64,000 bases of DNA, taken from contig CATQHB010000002.1 in NCBI GenBank assembly GCA_958295765.1, positions 1,252,091 through 1,316,090 of the forward strand. Direction: 5' to 3'. Position 1 is the stretch's first letter. Each line of letters opens with the position of its first letter. Shown here piece after piece: positions 18,737 to 26,964 of the stretch. The position numbers and the translations under genes are program-made. Source of the stretch: an uncultured Dehalococcoidia bacterium (lineage in GTDB: Bacteria > Chloroflexota > Dehalococcoidia > Lucifugimonadales > UBA3495). The notes beneath the pieces were generated by a model, which worked only from the letters and a program-made list of their open reading frames with translations, did no database searches and was not told the origin of the DNA.

Positions 18737-19174
18737 CTAGCCCCGGTATCCGCTCTGGCCGGACAGGTAGTTCTGCCGCTGGGCCAGGTGGGCCAGGGTG
18801 ATGTTGCTTAAAACGTTCTGAATGGATTCCTCCACCGACTTCCAGATTTCCTGCTGGGCGCAGGAATCGGCAAAAACGCAGTCGGCGGGATAGGTAAAGC
18901 AGTCCAACGGCGAGGTATTGCCCTCCAGGGTAGTCATTACCATGCTCAGGTTGATGCTGGCCGGGTCCATTGCCAGTTGATGCCCGCCCTGCGGCCCCCG
19001 CCGGCTCTGGACAAAGCCAAAGCGGTTAAGGGTGTTCATCAACTGCACCAGATAGGATTCGGGAATGCCCTGATTGGCGGCGATTTCCGAGGTATGCACC
19101 GGCCCCTCGCCATAGTGCATCGCCAACTCCACCAGCGCTCTGACCCCATAGTCCACCCGCATCGGGATTCTCAT
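18737..19174 (-). CDS. Rrf2-family regulator with three-Cys Fe-S motif
   Basis: A 145-residue winged-helix regulator of the Rrf2 family (IscR, CymR, NsrR). ATG 19174 is used: GGAGG sits 8 bases upstream, while a TTG at 19189 would overlap that site. HTH: VHTSEIAANQGIPESYLVQLMNTLNRFGFVQSRRG. Three cysteines at 92, 99 and 105 match the spacing of the IscR Fe-S ligands almost exactly, so the protein could sense iron-sulfur status, or bind without a cluster like CymR. It is the first gene before the E1-like and cysM genes, and probably controls them. Confidence 0.88.
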   Translation of the reverse strand: MRIPMRVDYGVRALVELAMHYGEGPVHTSEIAANQGIPESYLVQLMNTLNRFGFVQSRRGPQGGHQLAMDPASINLSMVMTTLEGNTSPLDCFTYPADCVFADSCAQQEIWKSVEESIQNVLSNITLAHLAQRQNYLSGQSGYRG

Positions 19175-19242
19175 GACGCTTACCTCCAAACCGGTACAGC
19201 GTCCTGAATTATAGCACTATCCAATAGCCATTTCCAACTTTG

Positions 19243-19392
19243 CAACCGTCGTTCCGGCGAAAGCCGGAATCCAGAATCCTCGGTAGCCGGCTCGTTCTTT
19301 CCCCGGTGATTTCCTGGATTCCGGCTTTCGCCGGAACGACGGTTTTCTAACGCCGGTTGTCTAGGGTTGCCACGGTTAAGACCCGATTGCCC
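19243..19392. repeat. R1 inverted-repeat element, copy 3
   Basis: Inner arms at 19243-19273 and 19314-19345. The right terminus is present (CCCGATTGCCC at 19382-19392); the left GGGCAATCG terminus is not seen. It fills most of the 19175-19499 gap. Confidence 0.8.
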
Positions 19393-19499
19393 GGTTACGC
19401 CGGCCCTCCAGGGTGAAAAAATCCCCGCACTAAGTTATCATTCCAAAGGTCTAAAATGCCAAGGGACTAAAACGCGACTGTCCTGGAACCGGAGGGTGA

Positions 19500-20279
19500 A
19501 TGGTTAAGGGATTACTGGTTGGCTTGGGCATTATGCTGGTTTGCCCGTTGATACCCATTGCCCACTTCGTGCTGGTTCCGGCCAGTCCTTTTATCGCCGG
19601 CTATTGGGGCATATCCTTCGCCCGTACCGGGAACCGCCACTACGCTACTGAGGGGTTGATTTACGGTTCCTTGCTGGGGCTGCTGTTCTGTCTGATTGGG
19701 TCGGCAATCGCCCTGACAGTAATGACGCTGTGGGGGACGGGCCAGCGTCTAACGGTCTTGATGTGGATTGGCATAGTGGTTTTTACGCTGTACGTGGGCA
19801 GTATGAGCACTTTGGGGGCGATGTATTCCGCCATGCGGGAACAACTGCGGGCGACGCGGGTGTCCGCAATGGTTGAGGGATTACTGGTTGGCCTGGGCAT
19901 TATGCTGGTTTGCCCGTTTATACCCATTGCCCACGTCGTGTTGTTTCCGGCCAGCCCCTTCATCGCCGGTTACTACTGGGGCACATCCTTAGCCCGTACC
20001 GGGAAACGCCACTACGCCATTGAGAGCTTAATTTATGGTTCCCTGCTGGGGCTACTGGTTTGCCTGATTGGGTCGGCAATCGCCCTGGCAGTAATAACGC
20101 TGTGGGGGACCCAGCGTTTTCCGGTCTGGCTGTGGATTGTTGTCGTGGTGGTTTCAACGCTGTACGTTAGCAGTATGAGCACTTTGGGGGGGATGTATTC
20201 GGCCCTGCGGGCGCAGCAGCGGGCGGCGCGGGAGGCCGCAGCGGAATCCCAACCCGAAACCGGGATGAACCGGGGTTAG
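19500..20279 (+). CDS. Internally duplicated small membrane protein
   Basis: A 259-residue integral membrane protein I cannot name. It consists of two tandem, nearly identical halves of 123 residues (1-123 and from 124). Each starts MV(K/E)GLLVGLGIMLVCP, continues PASPFIAGYYWG and ARTGxRHYA, then IYGSLLGLL and ends SMSTLGxMYSA. Each half has three predicted helices, so six in total. At DNA level the period is 369 bases. The second half begins with its own ATG (19869). GGAGGG precedes ATG 19500. The C-terminus is short and hydrophilic. It overlaps nothing and is followed 2 bases later by the HAD gene, suggesting cotranscription. Confidence 0.8.
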   Translation: MVKGLLVGLGIMLVCPLIPIAHFVLVPASPFIAGYWGISFARTGNRHYATEGLIYGSLLGLLFCLIGSAIALTVMTLWGTGQRLTVLMWIGIVVFTLYVGSMSTLGAMYSAMREQLRATRVSAMVEGLLVGLGIMLVCPFIPIAHVVLFPASPFIAGYYWGTSLARTGKRHYAIESLIYGSLLGLLVCLIGSAIALAVITLWGTQRFPVWLWIVVVVVSTLYVSSMSTLGGMYSALRAQQRAAREAAAESQPETGMNRG

Positions 20280-20281
20280 GT

Positions 20282-21049
20282 ATGCGGCAGTCTCCGGTTT
20301 CCTACGCTGCCCTGCTGGTGGATTTGGACGGCACCTTGATGTCCACCGATACCGTATCGCCCCGGGTGGCCGCCGCCGTCGGGCGGGTCGCCGCGCTCAT
20401 TCCGGTATCCATCGCCACCGGCCGCCGCTCCTCCGACGTTATCAACTATGCCCGCCGGCTGGGGCTGACCGCGCCCCAGATTAGCAACGGCGGGGCCACC
20501 CTCCTGGACCCGGCCAGCGGAGAAATCCTCTGGAATCGCGCCCTGCCCGAATCCCGCGCCCGGCAAATCGTGGAATGGGTGGATGCCAGGGCCGTCAATT
20601 TCATCGCTACCCATCCCTGCGGCGACGTAACCGCCCCCGCCGACATAGTCCATTGGGACTTAACCCGAATCTCGGCAATGGATTTGCCGGAGTCGCAGGC
20701 CGACGAACTGGCGGCGTCCTTTGCCACTGCCCCGGACTTGAACGTGGTCAAGGTCTATCTGCACTACAACGGCTGGTGGGCGGTGGATTTCACCGGGGCC
20801 GGGGTCAATAAGGGCGCGGCGGCCGGCCAACTGGCGCAACGGCTGGCGGTAGAGCCAAGCCGGTTTATCGCCGCCGGCGACAGTTTCAACGACTTGCCAA
20901 TGCTGGAGGTTTGCGGCCTGCGCATCGTTATGGGCGCCGCGCCACCGGAGCTGAAGGCCATCGCCGACTATATCGCCCCGGCGGTGGAGGATGACGGTTT
21001 AGCGGTAGCTATTGAGGAGTTGGTACTGCCGGCGTTGTTGGCTAATTAG
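20282..21049 (+). CDS. Cof-type HAD-superfamily phosphatase
   Basis: A 255-residue hydrolase of the Cof/HAD-IIB subfamily, which dephosphorylates small sugar or nucleotide phosphates. Four HAD motifs are visible: LLVDLDGTLM (I, nucleophile Asp15), SIATGRR (II), the lysine in GVNKGAAAGQL (III) and AAGDSFNDLPMLEV (IV). The cap between motifs II and III is of Cof size. Its ATG lies two bases after the stop of the duplicated membrane protein. Substrate unknown. Confidence 0.88.
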   Translation: MRQSPVSYAALLVDLDGTLMSTDTVSPRVAAAVGRVAALIPVSIATGRRSSDVINYARRLGLTAPQISNGGATLLDPASGEILWNRALPESRARQIVEWVDARAVNFIATHPCGDVTAPADIVHWDLTRISAMDLPESQADELAASFATAPDLNVVKVYLHYNGWWAVDFTGAGVNKGAAAGQLAQRLAVEPSRFIAAGDSFNDLPMLEVCGLRIVMGAAPPELKAIADYIAPAVEDDGLAVAIEELVLPALLAN

Positions 21050-21099
21050 CGGGATTCTTTACCAGAGAGACGCCGATAAACCGGTCATTCCGGTTCTGC

Positions 21100-21230
21100 A
21101 ACCGTCGTTCCGGCGAAAGCCGGAATCCAGGAAATCCTCACGAAAAGGGGCGTGCCGGCTACGGGGCGTTCTGGATTCCGGCTTTCGCCGGAACGACGGT
21201 TGCTTGGGTTGCCATAATTAAAATGTGATG
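21100..21230. repeat. R1 inverted-repeat element, copy 4
   Basis: Inner arms at 21100-21130 and 21172-21201, followed by the flank GCTTGGGTTGCCATAATTAA seen at other copies. The terminal GGGCAATCG repeats are degraded. Confidence 0.8.
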
Positions 21231-21314
21231 CCCTGATGCCGAACTGCCTTACCTTGACGCTCCCGGAGCCACTGACTATTATTGCCCTAAAACTAGCTTG
21301 GGATTGCCTTTCTG

Positions 21315-22073
21315 ATGCCATCTTTTGATTTGCGCCGTCAGTTGGAAGACTTGCGGGACGGGAACCGGAGTGTGGAGGATTTGCTGCACTTTCTCCAGGA
21401 TTATCCGTACCAGGACTTGGAGTTTGCCCGCATTGACCACCACCGGCCGCTGCGTACCGGCTTCCCCGAGGTGGTGCTGGGCCGGGGCAAAACCCCGGCG
21501 CAAATCGCCAAAATCGTGGAATCGCTGACCGGGCGCGGGTATCCGGTGCTGGTTACCAAAGCCGACCGGGCCGCCTATGCCGCCGTGGCCGGGCCAACCC
21601 CCTCAGCGGTCTATCACGGATTGGCCCAGGCAATAGTAGTCCCCGGCCCGGAACCGGCAGCTTGCCGCGAGGGAGTGCTGGTCATGACCGCCGGCACCGC
21701 CGACCTGCCGGTAGCTGAGGAGGCGGCCCTGACCGCCGGGCTGATGGGCAGCCCGCCGCAACGGGTTAATGACGTGGGCGTGGCCGGACTACACCGGCTC
21801 TTGTCCGTCCTGGACGATTTGCGCCGGGCCCGGGTTATCGTGGTGGTGGCCGGTATGGAGGCGGCATTGTCCAGCGTGGTGGCCGGGCTGGTGGCCGCCC
21901 CGGTGGTTGCCGTGCCGACCAGCGCCGGCTACGGGGCCAGCTTTGAGGGGTTGGCCGCCCTGCTGGGTATGCTGAACAGCTGCGCTCCGGGCGTGGCGAC
22001 GGTCAACATTGACAACGGCTTTGGCGCCGGTTACCTGGCCGCCCAAATGAACTTGATGGGCCAACAGCCTTGA
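21315..22073 (+). CDS. larB: Pyridinium-3,5-biscarboxylic acid mononucleotide synthase LarB
   Basis: First enzyme of nickel-pincer nucleotide (NPN) synthesis: it carboxylates and hydrolyses nicotinic acid adenine dinucleotide. 252 residues with the PurE-like C-terminal fold: MTAGTADLPVAEEA, then NDVGVAGLHRLL, then VVVAGMEAALSSVVAGLV and PTSAGYGASFEGLAALLGMLN, all LarB hallmarks. N-terminal FPEVVLGRGKTPAQIAKIV is also typical. The TTGA at its end overlaps the next start. larC and larE are found 5.5-8 kb downstream on the other strand; no larA is in the window. Confidence 0.95.
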   Translation: MPSFDLRRQLEDLRDGNRSVEDLLHFLQDYPYQDLEFARIDHHRPLRTGFPEVVLGRGKTPAQIAKIVESLTGRGYPVLVTKADRAAYAAVAGPTPSAVYHGLAQAIVVPGPEPAACREGVLVMTAGTADLPVAEEAALTAGLMGSPPQRVNDVGVAGLHRLLSVLDDLRRARVIVVVAGMEAALSSVVAGLVAAPVVAVPTSAGYGASFEGLAALLGMLNSCAPGVATVNIDNGFGAGYLAAQMNLMGQQP

Positions 22074-23038
22074 GCGGCAACGGCAGAAAGCTGCTGCTGA
22101 TAATCCTGCTGGCGGCTCTGGTATTTGCCGGCTTGGTGGGCTATGGCGACTTTCGCGAAATCGGGCAGCGGTTGGCCGATTTCCCGCTCTCTTACCTGGC
22201 GGCGGCTTGCGGTCTGGCGGTTCTCAACTATCTGCTGCGTTTCCTGCGCTGGGCCTGGTATCTGAAAGTCCTGAACATCACGGCGCCCCTTTCGGTCAGC
22301 GCCCCGGTGTTTCTGGTGGGCCTGGCGATGACCGTTACCCCCGGCAAGGTGGGGGAGTTGCTGAAAAGCTACTTGCTGCGGGACCGGGCCGGCGTTCCGG
22401 TGGCCGTCTCGGCGCCGGTGGTGCTGATGGAGCGGTTGACCGACCTCTTTTCCGTGGCGCTGTTGGGCCTGGTGGGGCTGGCCCTGCTGCCTTTGGCGGT
22501 ATCGTCCGTCCTGGCGGCGGCGCTAATCCTGGCCGGCCTGGCAATGTACCTTTTCACCACCCGCCATACCGACCGGCTGCTGGAACTGCCCCTAATCCGG
22601 CGCTGGGGACGGGATTTGCAGACGGCCCGGGAAGGGATGCGGGCCTTGAGCCGTCCGGTTCCCTTTCTCGTGGCATCAGCCTTGGGTTTTCTGGCCTGGC
22701 TCAGCGAAGGAGTAGCCCTGTGGGTGGTGCTGGTGGGTCTGGAGGCGGAAGTGAGCCTGTTGAAGGCGCTGCCCATTTACGGCGGGGCCACCCTGGTCGG
22801 GGCGGCGACCACCCTGCCCGGCGGCCTGCTGGCAACCGAAGGGGCAATGGTGGTATTGCTGCAACAGGCCGGGGCCGGCCGGGCCGCGGCGGCGGCCGGT
22901 ACGCTGCTGGTGCGCGGGGCCACCCTGTGGTTGGCGGTGGCAATCGGCCTGGCGGCCCTGGCCTTTCTGCACCGGCCGGGGTTCTCCCGTAGCCGTAGAG
23001 AAACCGAGGTTCAAGGAGAGGATTTGCCCCCGGCGTAA
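22070..23038 (+). CDS. Lysylphosphatidylglycerol synthase TM-region protein (flippase-like)
   Basis: A 322-residue integral membrane protein of the UPF0104/LPG_synthase_TM family. About eight hydrophobic helices. Family signs: LNYLLRFLRWAWYLKVL, then FLVGLAMTVTPGKVGELLKSYLL, where TPGKxGE is the diagnostic loop, and VLMERLTDLFSVALLGLVGL. The C-terminal lysyl-transferase domain of MprF is absent. Members act as lipid or glycolipid flippase-like proteins. The TTG start overlaps the larB stop (TTGA), so translation is coupled. Presence next to a UbiA-type enzyme may point to cell-envelope polyprenyl sugar work. Confidence 0.88.
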   Translation: MSGNGRKLLLIILLAALVFAGLVGYGDFREIGQRLADFPLSYLAAACGLAVLNYLLRFLRWAWYLKVLNITAPLSVSAPVFLVGLAMTVTPGKVGELLKSYLLRDRAGVPVAVSAPVVLMERLTDLFSVALLGLVGLALLPLAVSSVLAAALILAGLAMYLFTTRHTDRLLELPLIRRWGRDLQTAREGMRALSRPVPFLVASALGFLAWLSEGVALWVVLVGLEAEVSLLKALPIYGGATLVGAATTLPGGLLATEGAMVVLLQQAGAGRAAAAAGTLLVRGATLWLAVAIGLAALAFLHRPGFSRSRRETEVQGEDLPPA

Positions 23039-23088
23039 CTCCGGGTCTTTTGGTGAACCCGATTTCCCTAGCTGCCCGGTTATTGCGC

Positions 23089-23155
23089 CCCAGCCAGGAC
23101 GGGTTACAAGCCCGCCCCTATCCCGGTGATAATGCCAACAAATGTGGGGAATACC
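23089..23155. repeat. Half copy of the R2 element
   Basis: Contains one inner palindrome (GACGGGTTACAAGCCCGCCC) and one terminal motif (CCAACAAATGTGGGGAATACC), i.e. the right half of an R2 element, directly ahead of a full copy. Confidence 0.6.
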
Positions 23156-23172
23156 ACTGAAAGACTCTGGAT

Positions 23173-23399
23173 GGTATTCTCAACAGGTGTTGGGGTTCCA
23201 TGCCCGACCCGGATCCAGTGAATTGTAGGGGCGGGTTAGAAACCCGCCCGGCCCGCAACGGCAGAATCATTCGAGTAACGGAGTCAACGGAGTCATCATA
23301 TCCGACCCATCCTTGCACCGAACCTGGGCGGGTTATAAACCCGCCCCTACCGGCCGTTGGAGTATTCCGGCCAGAACACCAACTCGTATTGAGAATATC
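23173..23399. repeat. R2 inverted-repeat element, full copy 1
   Basis: Terminal inverted repeats GGTATTCTCAA at the left and TTGAGAATATCC at the right, each followed inward by GTTGGxGTTC. Inside are two separate palindromes, GGCGGGTTAGAAACCCGCC and GGCGGGTTATAAACCCGCC, about 105 bases apart. No ORF. Confidence 0.8.
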
Positions 23400-23430
23400 C
23401 CCTGGATTTCCCTGAGAGAGAATTGACTTG

Positions 23431-24348
23431 ATGCGCAACGTGGTCAATCCGGCGGCCCTGCTGCAAGCCTTGCGGCCCCGGCAGTGGCTCAAGAACGGGC
23501 TGGTATTCCTGCCCCTGGTCTTTGCCATTAACCTGGCCTGGTCGCTGAACAACCTGGAGCCGGTTGGCGGGCTGCTGCTCCGGGCCACCGCGGCGGCGGT
23601 AGCCTTTTGCGCCCTCTCCGGGGCCGTGTACCTGCTCAACGACTTGATGGATCGGTCGGCGGACCGTCATCATCCGACCAAGCGGTTGCGGCCCATTGCC
23701 TCCGGCGCGGTAAGCTTGCCGGTGGCTCTGGTAGTTATGGCGGTACTGCTGACGGCCGGCCTGTTCCTGATGGTCTGGCTGGATTTCCTGCTGGGCGTTA
23801 TTGGTCTGCTCTATCTGGCGATTAACCTGGTCTATTCTCTGGGGGTAAAGCGGTTGGCGTTGGTTGACGTGCTGCTGGTCGCCAGTGGCTACGTCATTCG
23901 GACAGTGGCCGGCGCGGTGGCAATCGGCGTGGCCCCCTCTCCCTGGATTTATACCACTATGGCGGCGGCGGCCCTGTTCATCGTCCTGGGCAAACGCTAC
24001 GCCGAGGTTCGTCTGGCCGGGGAAAACCCGGCCAACCTGATTGCCCAGCGTCCCGTGCTGCGCCACTATCCCGCCCCCTTTGTCGGGCAACTGCTGACCA
24101 TTACGGCCACCGCCGCCCTGGTCAGCTATATCCTCTACACGGTGGAGGCGGTCAATTTGCCGGAGAACAACGCTATGCTGCTCACCATTCCTTTAGTAGC
24201 TTTTGGCCTTTTCCGGTTCCTCTACCTGGTGCATAGCAGCGACGATGCCGAATCCCCGGAACTGCTGCTGGTCCGGGACTTGCCTGTGGTATTATCGATT
24301 ATAGCCTGGATTGGCGCCTCGGCCCTGATTCTGTTGTTGAATAGTTGA
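23431..24348 (+). CDS. UbiA prenyltransferase, DPPR-synthase type
   Basis: A 305-residue membrane prenyltransferase resembling decaprenyl-phosphate phosphoribosyltransferase, which transfers phosphoribose from PRPP to a polyprenyl phosphate in arabinofuranose donor synthesis. First Asp motif NDLMDRSADRHHPTKRLRPI (residues 71-90) with RPIASG is the DPPR-synthase pattern, not the NDxxDxxxD of quinone enzymes alone. The second Asp region reads YAEVRL. N-terminal LRPRQWLKNGLVFLPLVF is also characteristic. ATG 23431 is chosen over the TTG at 23428. The oxidase and epimerase that usually follow in this pathway are not here. Confidence 0.85.
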   Translation: MRNVVNPAALLQALRPRQWLKNGLVFLPLVFAINLAWSLNNLEPVGGLLLRATAAAVAFCALSGAVYLLNDLMDRSADRHHPTKRLRPIASGAVSLPVALVVMAVLLTAGLFLMVWLDFLLGVIGLLYLAINLVYSLGVKRLALVDVLLVASGYVIRTVAGAVAIGVAPSPWIYTTMAAAALFIVLGKRYAEVRLAGENPANLIAQRPVLRHYPAPFVGQLLTITATAALVSYILYTVEAVNLPENNAMLLTIPLVAFGLFRFLYLVHSSDDAESPELLLVRDLPVVLSIIAWIGASALILLLNS

Positions 24349-24350
24349 CA

Positions 24351-24394
24351 CCCTCACCCCGGCCTCTCTTTTCAGGGAGAGGGCCAGGGGGAGG
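24351..24394. repeat. Imperfect hairpin after the UbiA gene
   Basis: CCTCACCCCGGCCTCTC and GAGAGGGCCAGGGGGAGG pair across an 8-base loop. It may terminate the upstream gene, or be a fourth type of short palindromic repeat (this sequence style is common in several bacteria). Confidence 0.45.
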
Positions 24395-24413
24395 TTACAG
24401 GAGCGATTGAGTT

Positions 24414-25559
24414 ATGCGGGAAACCGGAAATCCGATTACACTGCCGACGCCGGCCGATGCCGGGGCGTCCGGCAAATCTACCACCCGCCCGGTGGTGGCG
24501 GTGGTCGCCACCAGGCCGGAAACGGTTTTAGAGGACGTGGGCCGGGCGATGGTGCTGGCCGGGGTTGAGCGCATCCTCTCCCCGGAGTTGGCAACGCTGC
24601 TCAAAATTAACATTTCCTGGCAGCACTGGTATCCCGGCTGCTCCACCACCCCCTGGCAGTTGGAAGGGGTAATCAAAGGCTTGTCCGGCCTGGGCCACCG
24701 GGAGTTGATTGGCGCCCACAACGGCACGGTGGTGGTGGATTCCTTTGAGGGCGAGGAAAACAATAAGCACAAGGCGGTGCAGGATCGCTATAACCTGCCG
24801 GTAGTCCACCTGGATACGCCGCCGAATCGCTGGGTGGAGTATAAGCCTAAGGCGGAGATGCTGGTGCTGGACGACATTTTCCCGGAGGGCATCCAGATAC
24901 CGGAGACCTTTGCCGGCAAGAACATTGTCCATCTGCCCACGATGAAAACCCACGTTTTCACCACGATGACCGGCGCAATGAAAAACGCCTTTGGCGGGCT
25001 GCTGCACCGCAAGCGCCACTGGACTCACTCGGTAATTCACGAAACGCTGGTTGATTTGCTGGCAATTCAGCAGGAAATCCACCCCGGCATTTTCGCGGTG
25101 ATGGACGGCACCTTTGCCGGCGACGGCCCCGGCCCCCGGGCGATGCGGTGGCACATCAAGAACCGGATTCTCGCCAGCGCCGACCAGGTGGCGATTGACG
25201 CGGTGGCGGCCCACATGATGGGCTTTGACCCCATGAGCATCAAGTTTATCCGGTTGGCCCACCAGCGCGGCCTGGGCTGCGGCGACATCTCTCAAATTGA
25301 GGTGGTGGGCGAGGACATCGACGGCGTGAACTGGGGCTTTTCCGGGGTAGAGAACACCTTTGCCAGCCGGGGGCAAAAGCTGATTTACTGGGGGCCGCTC
25401 AAGTCCCTGGAAAAGCTGCTGCTGCAAAGCCCCATCGCAAGCTGGGCCTTTGTAGCCTCCAACCTGTACCACAACGGCTACTGGCTGAACACCCACGGCC
25501 GGCGCCGCATCAACGCCGCCTTGGAAACGGAGTGGGGGGAGTTGTTTAAGGGGTACTGA
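24414..25559 (+). CDS. DUF362 domain-containing protein
   Basis: A 381-residue protein of the DUF362 family, whose biochemical role is not settled. The core signature is present: NIVHLPTMKTHVFTTMTGAM, then KNAFGGLLHRKRHWTHSVIHE, then AVMDGTFAGDGPGPRAM, then ASADQVAIDAVAAHMMGFDP. No ferredoxin-type CxxCxxC motif is fused, unlike many DUF362 proteins. CAGGAG precedes the ATG. It lies between the UbiA gene and the ATPase-HNH cassette, inside the larB-larC/E interval. A link to nickel-pincer chemistry is possible only by proximity. Confidence 0.85.
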   Translation: MRETGNPITLPTPADAGASGKSTTRPVVAVVATRPETVLEDVGRAMVLAGVERILSPELATLLKINISWQHWYPGCSTTPWQLEGVIKGLSGLGHRELIGAHNGTVVVDSFEGEENNKHKAVQDRYNLPVVHLDTPPNRWVEYKPKAEMLVLDDIFPEGIQIPETFAGKNIVHLPTMKTHVFTTMTGAMKNAFGGLLHRKRHWTHSVIHETLVDLLAIQQEIHPGIFAVMDGTFAGDGPGPRAMRWHIKNRILASADQVAIDAVAAHMMGFDPMSIKFIRLAHQRGLGCGDISQIEVVGEDIDGVNWGFSGVENTFASRGQKLIYWGPLKSLEKLLLQSPIASWAFVASNLYHNGYWLNTHGRRRINAALETEWGELFKGY

Positions 25560-25611
25560 ACTTCCTCACCGTAGCACCGTTTATTGCGTTATGCTATCTG
25601 AGAGGTGCCTA

Positions 25612-26964
25612 ATGCCTATAGCCAGCCTGAAACTAACCAACGTCGGCCCTTTCGACGACATCGAGTTTGAGTTCGACCGGCAAGTTAATGTCTTTACCGG
25701 GCCGAACAACTCGGGGAAGTCGACGGTGCTGTGGTGTCTATGGGACATTCTAGTTATCCCCACCCGCTTTCCCCGCAAGTTGCTCTGGGAAGGAAAGACG
25801 GCTGAGTTTGAGGTTCAGCACTGGGGAAATTACGGTAAGAAGCTCAGTGGTCATTTGCCCATTGTGCGAAGTAGCGATGTCGGTTATTGGAACGAAGAAC
25901 GTTGGGGTCAATTTGTCAATTTCTTGAATGAGGTTGGATATACCAATTTCATTCCTGCACTACGGAGAAGTACGGATTTTAGGTCTCCTGGCCCAACGTC
26001 GGGCAATCGTGAAACACAGCCGGAAGCACCTTTAGACGACTCTCTCCCAGCCTTCCGACTTGATAGATACCAAGAAAATCTGGAACGACAGCACCGTAAC
26101 CCGTTATCTACTAGAGCAGCTATGATTAGCGATGAGGAGGTTATTCAGCAGATAATCGACCTGGATTACCGGTCTTACCGGAGGAATGAACCGGCGTCCC
26201 GCGACATCATCGTTAAGATTGGGGAGATGGCTTCAGAAATTACTGAGGGATTTCCCATTAAGTTCGTGGAGGTGGCAGAAGACAGGGGCGGTCTGTTTCC
26301 GCAATTCCATACCCCGGACGGGGATGTTCCGCTTAATGTTCTTAGCCAAGGCACCCAGTCCATAATTCAGTGGCTGGCCCATTTCCTTATCGGCTATGCC
26401 GAGCATTATGACTTTCCCGATAGCCTGGAGGATAAGCCAGGTATATTTATCGTCGACGAAATCGACGCCCACCTGCACCCGTCCTGGCAGCGGCGGATCA
26501 TTCCCACTCTCACCAAACATTTCCCCAACCTGCAAATCTTTTGCTCCACCCACTCGCCCCTGATGCTGGCCGGGTTAAGGGAGGGCCAAGCGCAACTTCT
26601 GCGGCGGGATGACCAGGGCAAGGTTACAGTATCCCGCAACGAGGGAGACATCATCGGTTGGTCGGTAGATGAAATCACCCGTATCCTGCTGGATGTGCCT
26701 GACCCGACCGATCTAGAAACGGTAAAGCATCTGGAACGGCTCCAAGAGTTGCGGCGTAAGGATACCTTGTCGGCAGAGGAGGCGGCGGAACTGGAGAAAC
26801 TGCGGCATACGGTAAACCGGAATTTGCTGAGCGGGCCTCGGTCTGCTCAAGTGGAGGAATTTGCCGAAATGCTACGCCGGGCCAGGGTCGGGCCATCTAG
26901 TATCTCGGAATCCTCCGCTGCCTCAGTCGCAGATGCCCAAATCCAAAGGGAAGCCGGCGAGTGA
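25612..26964 (+). CDS. AAA ATPase of a Septu-like (PtuA) defence pair
   Basis: A 450-residue RecF/OLD-type ABC ATPase. ATG 25612 is preferred because GAGAGGTG lies just upstream; ATG 25591 would add 7 residues. Walker A GPNNSGKST near residue 30, Walker B with IFIVDEIDAHLHPSW near 279, and switch His in CSTHSPLML near 312; signature-like LSQGTQSII in between. The middle 150 residues are poorly conserved. C-terminus is charged and possibly coiled. It overlaps the HNH nuclease gene (TGATG), the layout of Septu PtuA-PtuB and of retron ATPase-HNH effectors. Its codons are more A/T-rich than those of neighbours, suggesting transfer. Confidence 0.8.
   Translation: MPIASLKLTNVGPFDDIEFEFDRQVNVFTGPNNSGKSTVLWCLWDILVIPTRFPRKLLWEGKTAEFEVQHWGNYGKKLSGHLPIVRSSDVGYWNEERWGQFVNFLNEVGYTNFIPALRRSTDFRSPGPTSGNRETQPEAPLDDSLPAFRLDRYQENLERQHRNPLSTRAAMISDEEVIQQIIDLDYRSYRRNEPASRDIIVKIGEMASEITEGFPIKFVEVAEDRGGLFPQFHTPDGDVPLNVLSQGTQSIIQWLAHFLIGYAEHYDFPDSLEDKPGIFIVDEIDAHLHPSWQRRIIPTLTKHFPNLQIFCSTHSPLMLAGLREGQAQLLRRDDQGKVTVSRNEGDIIGWSVDEITRILLDVPDPTDLETVKHLERLQELRRKDTLSAEEAAELEKLRHTVNRNLLSGPRSAQVEEFAEMLRRARVGPSSISESSAASVADAQIQREAGE

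Noticed and set aside
24414-25559. LarA lactate racemase
   Set aside because: Motifs are those of DUF362 (MKTH, KNAFG, DGPGPRAM), not the LarA HxxxH nickel-pincer site.
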